DNA of 64,000 bases from an uncultured Desulfobulbaceae bacterium (GTDB taxonomy: Bacteria > Desulfobacterota > Desulfobulbia > Desulfobulbales > BM004): NCBI GenBank assembly GCA_947259115.1, contig CAMYKS010000009.1, forward strand, positions 1-64,000, given 5' to 3'. Below the pieces are notes generated by a model. That model searched no databases. It had not been told where the DNA came from and saw nothing but the letters and a program-made list of their open reading frames with translations. Shown here piece after piece: positions 15,828-23,682 of the stretch; the first letter of the stretch is position 1, and every line of letters starts with the position of its first letter. The position numbers and the translations under genes were made by a program.

Positions 15828-17507
15828 TTAGGGTGATAGAACGGTCACAATGGTTCTGTAGCGGAAGACTTGTGTCTGTTGGTAAAATTTCTCAACTGAT
15901 CCTGGATTTTTTTGCTGGAGGTATTGGTTGAGTAGTTCTACCGGGTCCCGGCTGCTGATAATAACCTGTGGGTTTGTCCCATTAGGCACAGCAGGAGGAT
16001 AAAAGGGCGGCCTGCTGAGTTCCCAGGTAAAACGCAGGGATGATGATTTTTTGTTTTGATCCTCCGGTGGCAACACAGGCCATTGCTGAGATAAACGTAG
16101 CTGTCTGCTGGTATACAGGTCCAGGATAGGCAGAACTGCTCCGGTGCTGCCCGCAGATTCATGCTGCGGCAACAGATGGACATCAACTGTATTAAACGGT
16201 AAGGTGTTAAGGTATTGCCCTGCTTTTTTGAGATTCATCATGCTGGTCTGTTGCAGGAAAGGCTTATAGGCGCCAAACAGGACAACCATGGCAGACAGCA
16301 CGGCACAATAAGAACAAAATCGTTTCAAGGACTGGTCCCGAATCACGTTCAGTCCATAGGATGCCATCAGGGTAAAAAGAGGCAATAGGGGAACAATATA
16401 TCGTATCCTCTTGATCTGCAAAGGAAAAACAAAACCGATAAAGCAGGCTGCCACCAAAAACCGGTAATTCCTGTTTCGCACAGCCCGGTAAATTCCATAG
16501 ATAACAAACAGAGTAATAAAGGGATGGATCTGGAAGAAGAAGGTGGAAATATACCCCTCCTGCCAACGCTTCAAACCTTGCCGTTGGAATGTGCCAAGAA
16601 TAGCCATCTGCTCTCGGATCACTTCGTATTTACTGAAAAAAATAACACCCCAGAGAATGGCGGCACCAATAACGATGATCAGTGAACTGCGGATTATTAT
16701 GGCAGGCCTTTGCCGCAGGTGGACCCCGGCAATTACCGGCAGCATTCCTGCCAGCATAGGCCAGGTGGAAAATTTTACAGACAGCGCACACACTATGCTG
16801 ACGGCAGCAACTCCAAGCCACAGAGGTCCGCCGTGCTGCATTGATTTAATAAATGAGAAAACCGTCAAAATCATGAAAAACATGGTGCCGATATCGACCA
16901 GCATGAGAGGTGCCTGGGTGGGCAGGTAGGGAATCCCCAGGAGCAGCAATCCGGCATGGAAACCGGTCTCAGCATCCCAAAGAATTTTTCCGACATGGTA
17001 GGTGAGGACCAGCGAGAATCCAAAGAGGAGGCTGTTGAACGTCTGGACCGCGAGCCGGAATTCACCAAATAATTTAAAGAGAAGACCATACAAAAACGGC
17101 ATCAGCGGTAAATCAGTCCAGGGTGCAATGGCGTGTCCCCATTCTTTCAAGAAAAAGTCCATGCCGTTTTCAGAAAGATATTTTGCCTGCAGAAAATAGC
17201 GCGAAGCATCCAGCAGCATCTCCGGGGTGCTCCAGAGAAAGGCTGAGGTTATGAATCCGGCAATGAATAGAAATAATGATGGATAACGCTCGGGAATGGA
17301 CGATTTTGATAGCCATGCTGCCAGAAGGAGCAGTGGAACAAGGTACAGGAAAAGGGTGACCGGGCTGGTCCCTGCAAAAACCCAGCGCCAACTGGTTAGG
17401 GTGTTGTCATCCAAAAAACGCAGAAGATAAAGAATGGGCAGTGCAAACAGCGTTAAAAAGGATGCAAGCAGGTATGCTTCCAGGCGGTTAAGATAACTTT
17501 TTCCCAT
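15828..17507 (-). CDS. GT-C (PMT/ArnT-like) membrane glycosyltransferase
   Basis: About 559 residues from the ATG at 17507; a TTG 9 bp earlier is open. Around ten membrane helices are followed by a C-terminal soluble part. The first extracytoplasmic loop has the acidic motif DASRYFLQAKYLSENG, typical of dolichyl-phosphate-sugar-dependent GT-C enzymes (GT39/GT83 type), then WTDLPLMPFLYGLLFKLFGE and SVKFSTWPML. It would transfer sugars from a lipid carrier to lipid A, protein or polymer on the periplasmic side; the acceptor is unknown. It lies between yeiH and the kinase/NtrC pair and has a sigma54 promoter that overlaps that of the kinase gene. Confidence 0.8.
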   Translation of the reverse strand: MGKSYLNRLEAYLLASFLTLFALPILYLLRFLDDNTLTSWRWVFAGTSPVTLFLYLVPLLLLAAWLSKSSIPERYPSLFLFIAGFITSAFLWSTPEMLLDASRYFLQAKYLSENGMDFFLKEWGHAIAPWTDLPLMPFLYGLLFKLFGEFRLAVQTFNSLLFGFSLVLTYHVGKILWDAETGFHAGLLLLGIPYLPTQAPLMLVDIGTMFFMILTVFSFIKSMQHGGPLWLGVAAVSIVCALSVKFSTWPMLAGMLPVIAGVHLRQRPAIIIRSSLIIVIGAAILWGVIFFSKYEVIREQMAILGTFQRQGLKRWQEGYISTFFFQIHPFITLFVIYGIYRAVRNRNYRFLVAACFIGFVFPLQIKRIRYIVPLLPLFTLMASYGLNVIRDQSLKRFCSYCAVLSAMVVLFGAYKPFLQQTSMMNLKKAGQYLNTLPFNTVDVHLLPQHESAGSTGAVLPILDLYTSRQLRLSQQWPVLPPEDQNKKSSSLRFTWELSRPPFYPPAVPNGTNPQVIISSRDPVELLNQYLQQKNPGSVEKFYQQTQVFRYRTIVTVLSP

Positions 17508-17555
17508 ATCGTACAAATAAATTGTAACGGTTTATTAAATCTTGTTTCAGTTATG

Positions 17556-17570
17556 TGGCACTCACCTTGC
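17556..17570 (+). promoter_or_regulatory. Sigma54 promoter of the kinase/NtrC operon
   Basis: TGGCACTCACCTTGC matches TGGCAC-N5-TTGC perfectly. Transcription would start near 17582, about 130 bp before the kinase ATG. It overlaps an opposing sigma54 promoter, and the paired operator sites at 17644-17691 lie downstream of its start, which could allow autoregulation. Confidence 0.72.
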
Positions 17571-17583
17571 AAGCATAATGCCA
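17569..17583 (-). promoter_or_regulatory. Sigma54 promoter of the glycosyltransferase gene
   Basis: On the minus strand TGGCATTATGCTTGC fits TGGCAY-N5-TTGC. It shares the self-complementary TTGCAA with the plus-strand promoter, so the two polymerase sites cannot be occupied together. The paired dyad sites at 17644-17691 start about 60 bp upstream, the normal activator position. Confidence 0.62.
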
Positions 17584-17643
17584 TAAATATCTACACAATG
17601 AGAAGGATATTTACCAACTGTGCGTTATCCGGCGCATTCCCTT

Positions 17644-17691
17644 TGTTCCATTATGCACAACTCGGCATATAGGGTTGTCCCAAATGGGACA
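17644..17691. promoter_or_regulatory. Paired dyad operator sites before the kinase/NtrC operon
   Basis: Site 1 is TGTTCCATTATGCACA (17644-17659) and site 2 is TGTCCCAAATGGGACA (17676-17691), again 32 bp apart start to start. Order and spacing are the same as at 12237-12284 relative to the minus-strand sigma54 promoter. The likely binder is the NtrC-type regulator encoded just downstream. Confidence 0.65.
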
Positions 17692-17712
17692 GTTTGGTAC
17701 AGTCAAAGGCAA

Positions 17713-19410
17713 ATGGAAGGACTCTACTCTTTTTCAAACACTTTATTTTCCAGAGAGTTCCTGCTTAATTACCACATCGGCGAGGAGTTTCTGATAGGAC
17801 TACTCTGTCTGCTGATTGCGGTCAGAGCATTCAGGACAAGCGGCATTCAGGTCAGCGGTAACCATGTCAAGGGCAGCAGGATTTTCCTGGTGGGCGCCAG
17901 TTTCCTGATCCTTGGCAGCAGCAGCGTGATCCATGGGTTAATCCATGCCAGCCACTCCAACCTGAATCTGCTCTACCAGACACTTTTGGCTTACAGCCTT
18001 GGGCTGTTCATTTTGATTATTGCCATTTCGGTGGAGAATCCGCGCAACAAGGTGGCCTTGCCGCTGCTCTACATCCCGCTGCTTGGACTGCTGCACCCGG
18101 CAGCCTACGAACAGTTCCCCCTATTCGGACAATTCCGGCCTCTGGTCTGGATCCTGATCGCTTACCTGTCCGGCATGGTCTGCATTCTCTATATCGGTAC
18201 ATTCTATCGCCGGCGGAGCAAACGCTTCCTTTTTTCCGCCTTAGGGCATCTTATAATCTGCATTGGTGCCATTTTTCTCTTCTTTCCGGCGCAGATCGGC
18301 TCGACAGTCTGGCTGCACGGCCATATCATGAGGCCAGTAGGCTTTATCATTTTATTTTTCAGCATGAGCCGCGGGGAATTATTAAAAATGGAGGGCTCTA
18401 TCCTCTACAGGGCCCTGGCAGCCTTTTCCATTCTTGCGGCCATACCCCTGCTTTTTTTCGGGACCTTTGTCTTCTATGATAATATCTCGCCGGTCACCAT
18501 AATCGGTCGCCGGTTTATTATTTTTCTTCTCCTGCTCATCACTCTCATCTCCGGTCTGCTGTTCGGGCTGGGTATGATAATCAGGCTGATCAAGCCCATT
18601 CTGCAGCTGAAAAACTCGGTGGACAACATGGTGGGTGAGGGTATGGTCAGGCAGATACCCATCAAGAGCTATGACGAGATAGGGGAGCTTTCCGGGGCAT
18701 TTAATGACATGCTGAGCAGGCTGGATAATGCCATCGAGGAGCAGGAGAGAATGTGCCGTCTGGCTGCCACCGGTGAGCTGGCCGCGACCCTTGCCCACGA
18801 AATAAAGAACCCGCTCAATGCCATCGGCGGTGCGGCAACCTATATCGGCAAAAACACTAAAGGCAGCCTGGCCAAGGAGTTTGTTTCAGTCATTACCAGC
18901 GAGGTGGCCCGTATTAATAAGTTGACCACCACGCTGCTGAGCTTTTCCAAAACCGCTGCCCCGAATCCGGAGCCGAACGACCTGAATAAGGTTGTAAGTG
19001 ATTCCCTTTCCCTGCTGAGCAAAGAGTCGCCGGGTCTTAATGTCACTCTTAAGGAAGAACTGGCAGAAGACCTGCCATTGAAGGACTTTGACTACAACCA
19101 GATCAAACAGGTCATTATTAACCTGTTGATCAATGCCCATGACGCAGTCGGTGAAAATGGCATCATCACGATAAAAACCTGGAAGAATAAAAAGGGAACC
19201 TACCTGGCTGTTGAGGATAACGGCAGCGGTATCTCTTCGGAAATTATCCATAATATTTTTAACCCGTTTTTCACCACCAAGACCCGCGGCACCGGGCTCG
19301 GCCTGGCCGTATCAAAAAGGATAGCCAGAGAACACGGCGGCGACCTGACAGTTACAAGCACCCCGGGTGAAGGGAGCACATTCACCCTGGAGCTTAAGGA
19401 TCGGAGATAA
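17713..19410 (+). CDS. Membrane sensor histidine kinase of an NtrC-type two-component system
   Basis: About 565 residues from the ATG at 17713; the frame is open to 17620 but that part crosses the operator sites, so the later start is preferred. The N-terminal half holds seven or eight membrane helices with little soluble sensor, pointing to a signal in or at the membrane. A HAMP domain (residues ~290-345) is followed by a HisKA box (LAHEIKNPLNAIGG), an N box (NAHDAVGENG), DNGSGIS and GTGLGLAVSKRIA. Its stop is 4 bp before the regulator ATG. A promoter with perfect sigma54 elements precedes it. The signal is unknown; sulfur compounds are an inference from the island. Confidence 0.9.
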   Translation: MEGLYSFSNTLFSREFLLNYHIGEEFLIGLLCLLIAVRAFRTSGIQVSGNHVKGSRIFLVGASFLILGSSSVIHGLIHASHSNLNLLYQTLLAYSLGLFILIIAISVENPRNKVALPLLYIPLLGLLHPAAYEQFPLFGQFRPLVWILIAYLSGMVCILYIGTFYRRRSKRFLFSALGHLIICIGAIFLFFPAQIGSTVWLHGHIMRPVGFIILFFSMSRGELLKMEGSILYRALAAFSILAAIPLLFFGTFVFYDNISPVTIIGRRFIIFLLLLITLISGLLFGLGMIIRLIKPILQLKNSVDNMVGEGMVRQIPIKSYDEIGELSGAFNDMLSRLDNAIEEQERMCRLAATGELAATLAHEIKNPLNAIGGAATYIGKNTKGSLAKEFVSVITSEVARINKLTTTLLSFSKTAAPNPEPNDLNKVVSDSLSLLSKESPGLNVTLKEELAEDLPLKDFDYNQIKQVIINLLINAHDAVGENGIITIKTWKNKKGTYLAVEDNGSGISSEIIHNIFNPFFTTKTRGTGLGLAVSKRIAREHGGDLTVTSTPGEGSTFTLELKDRR

Positions 19411-19414
19411 GAAT

Positions 19415-20758
19415 ATGGCACATGCAATTCTCTTGGTTGATGATGAAGTAAACACGCTCAAGGTGCTGTCCGCTGCCCTGCAAAACAGCACAACCCAAGT
19501 CGAGACGGCACGGTCAGGCGAAGAGGCGCTGGAGCGAATTAAAAAGCAAAAATACGATCTGGTTATTTCCGATTTTAAAATGGGCGGCATGAGCGGCGAA
19601 GAGCTGCTGGAGAAGACCAAGACCTTTAATCCCGACCTACCCTTTATTCTGCTCACTGCATACGGCACAATCGAGCTGGCTGTTAATGCCATGCGCAAGG
19701 GCGCTTACACCTACCTGACAAAGCCGGTGAATATCAACCTGCTGGAATCCATTGTCGGCGATATTTTGCAGAACGGCGCTGCAAAAGTCATTGAAGCTGA
19801 TGCCAGCTTGTTCCAGTACCTGAATATCATCGGCAAGACCCCTGTTATGCAGGAGGTCTTCACGCTCATCAAGCGGGTGAGCAAAACAGACGCCAACATC
19901 CTGGTACTGGGTGAGTCGGGCACCGGCAAGGAACTTGTGGCCCGGGCCATACATTATACATCCCTGCGGGCTGACAAGCCTTTTATACCCATAGACTGCA
20001 CGACTATTCCGGGCGAACTCATGGAAAGTGAACTGTTCGGCTATGAAAAGGGGGCCTTCACCTGTGCCGATGAAAGAAAACTTGGACTGATCGAGATGGC
20101 CCAGGGCGGCACAACTTTTTTTGACGAGATCGGCGACCTCGATTTTACCCTGCAGAAAAAACTGCTACGTTTCCTGCAGGAAAAGGAAATACGCAGAATT
20201 TCAGGTAAAAAGAAAATCCAAGTTGATGTCAGGGTGCTCTCAGCAACAAACAGGGACATTGAAGCATCCCTTGAAAGCGGCGAGTTCCGGTCGGATCTTT
20301 TTTACCGGCTCAATGTTATCTCCATCCGTATCCCACCCCTGCGGGAAAGGATGGATGATATACCCTTGCTGGCAAATCACTATTTTGAATATTTCCGGCA
20401 AAAGAACAAAAAGGAAATCCGCGAGATTGACCAAGAGGCCATGAATGCCCTGAAAAGCTACGACTGGCCGGGAAATGTGCGAGAACTGGAGAATATGATG
20501 GAGCGAGCTGTCATTCTCTGTCAGTATGACACCATAAACGTTGAATGTCTGCCAAAGAAAATGAAATTTTTCGCCGGGGAAGAGTATCCTGAGGTCAGGG
20601 AATTCAACCTGCCGGAAATAGAGAAGAGGACCATTCTCAAGGCCCTTGATAAGACATCCTGGAATCAGTCCCGGGCTGCGGGACTTCTCGGCATAAGCCG
20701 CAAACAGTTGCGTACCAAGATGAAAAACCTGGAATTGCTCCCTACATCTGAAAAATAA
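19415..20758 (+). CDS. Sigma54-dependent NtrC-family response regulator with GAFTCA loop
   Basis: About 447 residues from the ATG at 19415 (GGAG 8 nt upstream). It has a receiver domain with phospho-acceptor Asp53 (VISDFKMGG) and Thr/Lys switch residues (LLTAYGT, YLTKPVN). The AAA+ domain has Walker A GESGTGKE and Walker B GGTTFFDEIGDL, and the C-terminus has a Fis-type helix-turn-helix (WNQSRAAGLLGISRKQLRTKM). The sigma54-contact loop reads GAFTCA, not GAFTGA, with TGT coding for Cys. It should activate sigma54 promoters when phosphorylated by the kinase in the same operon. Likely targets are the dyad sites near 12.24-12.28 and 17.64-17.69 kb. Confidence 0.93.
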   Translation: MAHAILLVDDEVNTLKVLSAALQNSTTQVETARSGEEALERIKKQKYDLVISDFKMGGMSGEELLEKTKTFNPDLPFILLTAYGTIELAVNAMRKGAYTYLTKPVNINLLESIVGDILQNGAAKVIEADASLFQYLNIIGKTPVMQEVFTLIKRVSKTDANILVLGESGTGKELVARAIHYTSLRADKPFIPIDCTTIPGELMESELFGYEKGAFTCADERKLGLIEMAQGGTTFFDEIGDLDFTLQKKLLRFLQEKEIRRISGKKKIQVDVRVLSATNRDIEASLESGEFRSDLFYRLNVISIRIPPLRERMDDIPLLANHYFEYFRQKNKKEIREIDQEAMNALKSYDWPGNVRELENMMERAVILCQYDTINVECLPKKMKFFAGEEYPEVREFNLPEIEKRTILKALDKTSWNQSRAAGLLGISRKQLRTKMKNLELLPTSEK

Positions 20759-20941
20759 AAATTTTCCTGCTGGATAATAAAATGACCCCCCTCCTGTAAA
20801 CAGGGGTACCCCCCGAACAGATGTAATATTAACCGTATGCCCTCCTCTCAATATAAAAAATAATACTTGACACAATGGGCGAGGTATTGTCCCTATTTTA
20901 CTGGGCGAGATTGTTTTCAGTATTGGTTAAGGAGGGATGAT

Positions 20942-21484
20942 ATGAAAGCTGCATTCTGTATAATTGTTTTGGCCATAAGTTTTAATGCAGGGATAAGTTC
21001 ATTTGCAGCAAGTCACGGTGGTGCCGGCTCCGGGGGCAATTTGCAGCCCCTGGCAGATCCTGAGCGCATCATTGTTTCACCAGAGTTTACCGATACGATA
21101 AACCTGGAAATCCTACGGCAGAAACTTAATGATCCTGACCCTTTTGTCAGGGTTGAGGCGGTCCAGGCCCTGGGCGAGATACATAAAGAACAGTCCCTTG
21201 TCTCAGTATGCGCTTGTCTGAACGATGAAAATATTTATGTGCGGGCCTATGCTGCCGAGGCCTTGGGCAGGATAGGCCGGGTGGATATTTCCCTCACTCT
21301 GGCGAAACTGCTTTCCGCCCTGGATGATCCTTCACCCTATGTGCGGGCAATGATGATCGCAGCCCTGGGCGAACTTCAGGATGAAAAAGCGGCTGATTCA
21401 ATCAGGAAGCTCCTGCTTGATGATGATGAAAGTGTCAGGAAAATGGCGGCATGGGCTCTGGATACTATTGAAAATTCCCAATAA
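20942..21484 (+). CDS. Exported HEAT-repeat protein
   Basis: 181 residues from the ATG at 20942, preceded by AAGGAGGG. A signal peptide (AAFCIIVLAISFNAGISSFAA) is followed by a Gly-rich linker and three to four HEAT/PBS-lyase-type repeats (DPDPFVRVEAVQALGEI, DENIYVRAYAAEALGRIG, DPSPYVRAMMIAALGEL, DDESVRKMAAWALDTI). Such repeats form a curved protein-binding scaffold; here it would be periplasmic. It sits about 180 bp after the NtrC-type gene on the same strand and has its own terminator. The partner is unknown. Confidence 0.85.
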   Translation: MKAAFCIIVLAISFNAGISSFAASHGGAGSGGNLQPLADPERIIVSPEFTDTINLEILRQKLNDPDPFVRVEAVQALGEIHKEQSLVSVCACLNDENIYVRAYAAEALGRIGRVDISLTLAKLLSALDDPSPYVRAMMIAALGELQDEKAADSIRKLLLDDDESVRKMAAWALDTIENSQ

Positions 21485-21495
21485 TCTCTGTTGCT

Positions 21496-21520
21496 ATCTT
21501 CAACGCTGAAGATCATTTTT
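21496..21520 (+). terminator. Terminator after the HEAT-repeat gene
   Basis: ATCTTCA and TGAAGAT form a 7-bp perfect stem with a 4-nt loop (ACGC), followed by CATTTTT. It begins 12 bp after the stop codon. Confidence 0.7.
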
Positions 21521-21564
21521 GCTTGCGCAGCATGTTTGACTTTTTGGCCTGCTCTTAATTAATC

Positions 21565-21809
21565 TCATAGACCTTCAGTTGCACTGAAGGTCCAGGTTTT
21601 GCTTCGCGCCCAAGTAAGAGGAGATCTGAGAAAAGTTTACTCAATGTTAGCCAAAATCCTTACATGACAAGCATGTGAAGGATAAAAGATATGACTGCTC
21701 CTGGTGTCATGCTTTTTCCAGGCCTGAGCGGGACCTGAGAATGCCGTAACATCTATCTGCTTAATTACTCATCCATTTGAAGGGGAGCCCGCACGGCTCC
21801 CCTTTTTTT
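21565..21809 (+). ncRNA. Candidate structured small RNA, about 245 nt
   Basis: A non-coding stretch bounded by a possible promoter (TTGACT at 21536-21541, ATTAAT 16 bp later) and a strong Rho-independent terminator at 21781-21808. Inside are a perfect 10-bp hairpin (GACCTTCAGT/ACTGAAGGTC, 21570-21592), a second one (ATCCTTACATG/CATGTGAAGGAT, 21656-21682) and a CCTGG/CCAGG pair near 21699-21721. No ribosome site plus frame was found. The family was not recognised; the next gene is about 400 bp away, so a riboswitch for it is unlikely. Confidence 0.4.
21781..21808 (+). terminator. Strong Rho-independent terminator
   Basis: GGGGAGCC and GGCTCCCC enclose a short loop (CGCAC) and are followed by TTTTTTT. 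No coding gene ends nearby on the plus strand, which is the main reason to suspect a small RNA upstream. Confidence 0.85.
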
Positions 21810-22224
21810 GGAGTGGCTGGCCCAAAACCGACCAGGCCACTTCGCGGACTTCGTGCCATTTGCCGGATATGGAAAAGAGTGACACAATTTCCATGTGAGA
21901 CAATGAGTCGGGAGGAAAAGATGGGAAGTTACATGAAAAAAGGATAATTTAAAAAAGCTGCTCTAAATTTTTTAAGTAATTATAGGCAACGAGCTAACCT
22001 TGCATGCGCTACTGTGAATTCGTTTTATTGTTATGGTAAAGAGTATGTGCCTTAAATGAGAGATACATGACAATACATGGAATAAAATCATACGATGCAT
22101 GATTGCTGCCCGCACATATTAAAAAACGGACTGAATTTCAGGACATGTTTGAGAAACACCTGCCCTGGAGCGGCGTATAATTCAGTTGTTCCATTATAAT
22201 TGTAAAGTTGAAACTTTTACCGAT
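21810..22224. other. Non-coding stretch upstream of sfsA
   Basis: About 415 bp, AT-rich in its second half. I see no coding sequence, repeat or recognisable RNA. It should contain the promoter of the sfsA-queC-nagZ run. Confidence 0.35.
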
Positions 22225-22920
22225 ATGCACTTTAAGCAAGAACTCCAGCCCGGGAAATTAGTCCGCCGCTATAAGAGATTTCTGGCTGATATTCAGCTGG
22301 ATGATAATATTATCACAGTTCACTGCCCCAATTCCGGCTCCATGCTTGGGTGCTCTGCGCCGGGAAGTCCGGTGATGCTGTCACGGTCGGAGAATCCCAA
22401 TCGGAAATATCCCCAAACCCTTGAAATGGTAAAGAACGGCACAGTGTGGATAGGTGTGAATACTGCGCTGACAAACAGTTTGGTGCGTGAAGCTTTAGAG
22501 AATGACGTTATTAATGAATTCGGTCCGTTGGACTCAATAACCCCGGAGATAAAAACATCAGTCAGCACAAGGCTTGACTTTCTGCTGCAACATCAAGGTA
22601 AAAAGATCTTTCTCGAGGTGAAAAACTGTTCCCTGGCTGAAAACCGGGTTGCCCAGTTTCCCGATGCAGTAACAGCCAGAGGTACAAAGCATTTACGGGA
22701 GCTGGCAGCCTTAAAGCAGCAGGGGCATGGGGCCGCTGTATTATTCTGCGTACAACGGGGTGATGCCGATTGCTTCTCGCCTGCCGCACACATTGATCCA
22801 CTGTATGCTGAAACCCTGGCAAAAGTTGCGGCAGAAGGGGTTATGGTTCTTGCCTATCAGGCGGATGTCAGCCCGGAGAAAATAAGAGTTGCCAGGAAGC
22901 TGCCGGTGAGGATGGACTGA
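22225..22920 (+). CDS. sfsA: SfsA-family DNA-binding/nuclease-like protein
   Basis: 231 residues from the ATG at 22225, the usual SfsA length; an upstream TTG at 22186 would add 13 residues. An N-terminal OB-like part (GKLVRRYKRFLADIQLDD, VHCPNSGSMLGC) is followed by the PD-(D/E)xK-like core (RLDFLL, KIFLEVKNCSL, FPDAVTARGTKHLREL). SfsA was named for sugar-fermentation stimulation, but its exact activity is unsettled. It heads a plus-strand run with queC and nagZ. Confidence 0.92.
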   Translation: MHFKQELQPGKLVRRYKRFLADIQLDDNIITVHCPNSGSMLGCSAPGSPVMLSRSENPNRKYPQTLEMVKNGTVWIGVNTALTNSLVREALENDVINEFGPLDSITPEIKTSVSTRLDFLLQHQGKKIFLEVKNCSLAENRVAQFPDAVTARGTKHLRELAALKQQGHGAAVLFCVQRGDADCFSPAAHIDPLYAETLAKVAAEGVMVLAYQADVSPEKIRVARKLPVRMD

Positions 22921-22966
22921 AGCATTATAGTTGTCGTCTTTAATCAGCTTTTGTAAGGTGCACAGC

Positions 22967-23680
22967 ATGGAAGAGAAAAACAGGGGAGAGAAAAAGGCTG
23001 TGGTATTATTAAGTGGCGGCCTTGATTCCACGACAATATTGGCAATTGCCAAAGATGCCGGTTTTGCCTGTTACTGTTTAAGTTTTCAGTATGGTCAGCG
23101 GCAGGCCATTGAACTGGAAAGAGCAAAAGAGGCCAGCGACAAATTGGGGGCAGCTGAGCATCTGGTGCTTGCCATAGACCTTGACAGGATTGGCGGTTCG
23201 GCACTGACAAGCAATATGCAGGTTCCAAAGGGCCGTTCGTTTGCAGCAATGGACGCAGGTATTCCCCAGACATATGTGCCGGGAAGAAATACCATTTTTC
23301 TGGCCTATGGTATGGCCTGGGCTGAAGTTGTCGGCGCCGATGATATTTTTATCGGGGTGAATGCCCTTGATTACAGTGGTTACCCTGATTGCAGACCCGA
23401 ATACATTGAAGCTTTTGAAGAAATGGCCCGGCTTGCCACCAGGGCCGGAACCGAGAGCAAGAGAACCTTGCGTATCCAGGTTCCGCTCCTACGCTGCTCC
23501 AAGAAAGAAATAATTCAAAAAGGTATGGCGCTCGGAGTTGACTATGGGGCTACCCATAGTTGTTATGATCCCGGCCCTGATGGCATGGCCTGTGGCCGGT
23601 GTGACGCCTGCCTGCTCCGGCTCAAGGGTTTTGCTGAAGCAGGTATAGATGACCCCCTGCCTTACCACGGAAAGGGATAA
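22967..23680 (+). CDS. queC: 7-cyano-7-deazaguanine (preQ0) synthase
   Basis: 237 residues from the ATG at 22967, which has AAGGTG upstream. The N-terminal PP-loop ATP-pyrophosphatase motif SGGLDSTT and the C-terminal zinc site (CYDPGPDGMACGRCDAC) are complete. YVPGRNTIFLAYGMAWAEV and GYPDCRPEYIEAFE are typical of QueC. It converts carboxydeazaguanine to preQ0 with ATP and ammonia on the way to queuosine. The other que genes are not in the window. Confidence 0.96.
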   Translation: MEEKNRGEKKAVVLLSGGLDSTTILAIAKDAGFACYCLSFQYGQRQAIELERAKEASDKLGAAEHLVLAIDLDRIGGSALTSNMQVPKGRSFAAMDAGIPQTYVPGRNTIFLAYGMAWAEVVGADDIFIGVNALDYSGYPDCRPEYIEAFEEMARLATRAGTESKRTLRIQVPLLRCSKKEIIQKGMALGVDYGATHSCYDPGPDGMACGRCDACLLRLKGFAEAGIDDPLPYHGKG

Positions 23681-23682
23681 TA

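Noticed and set aside
15975-15990. TGTCCCATTAGGCACA as a third regulator site for yeiH
   Set aside because: It lies inside the glycosyltransferase coding sequence, has a mismatch in one arm and lacks the companion site 32 bp away.
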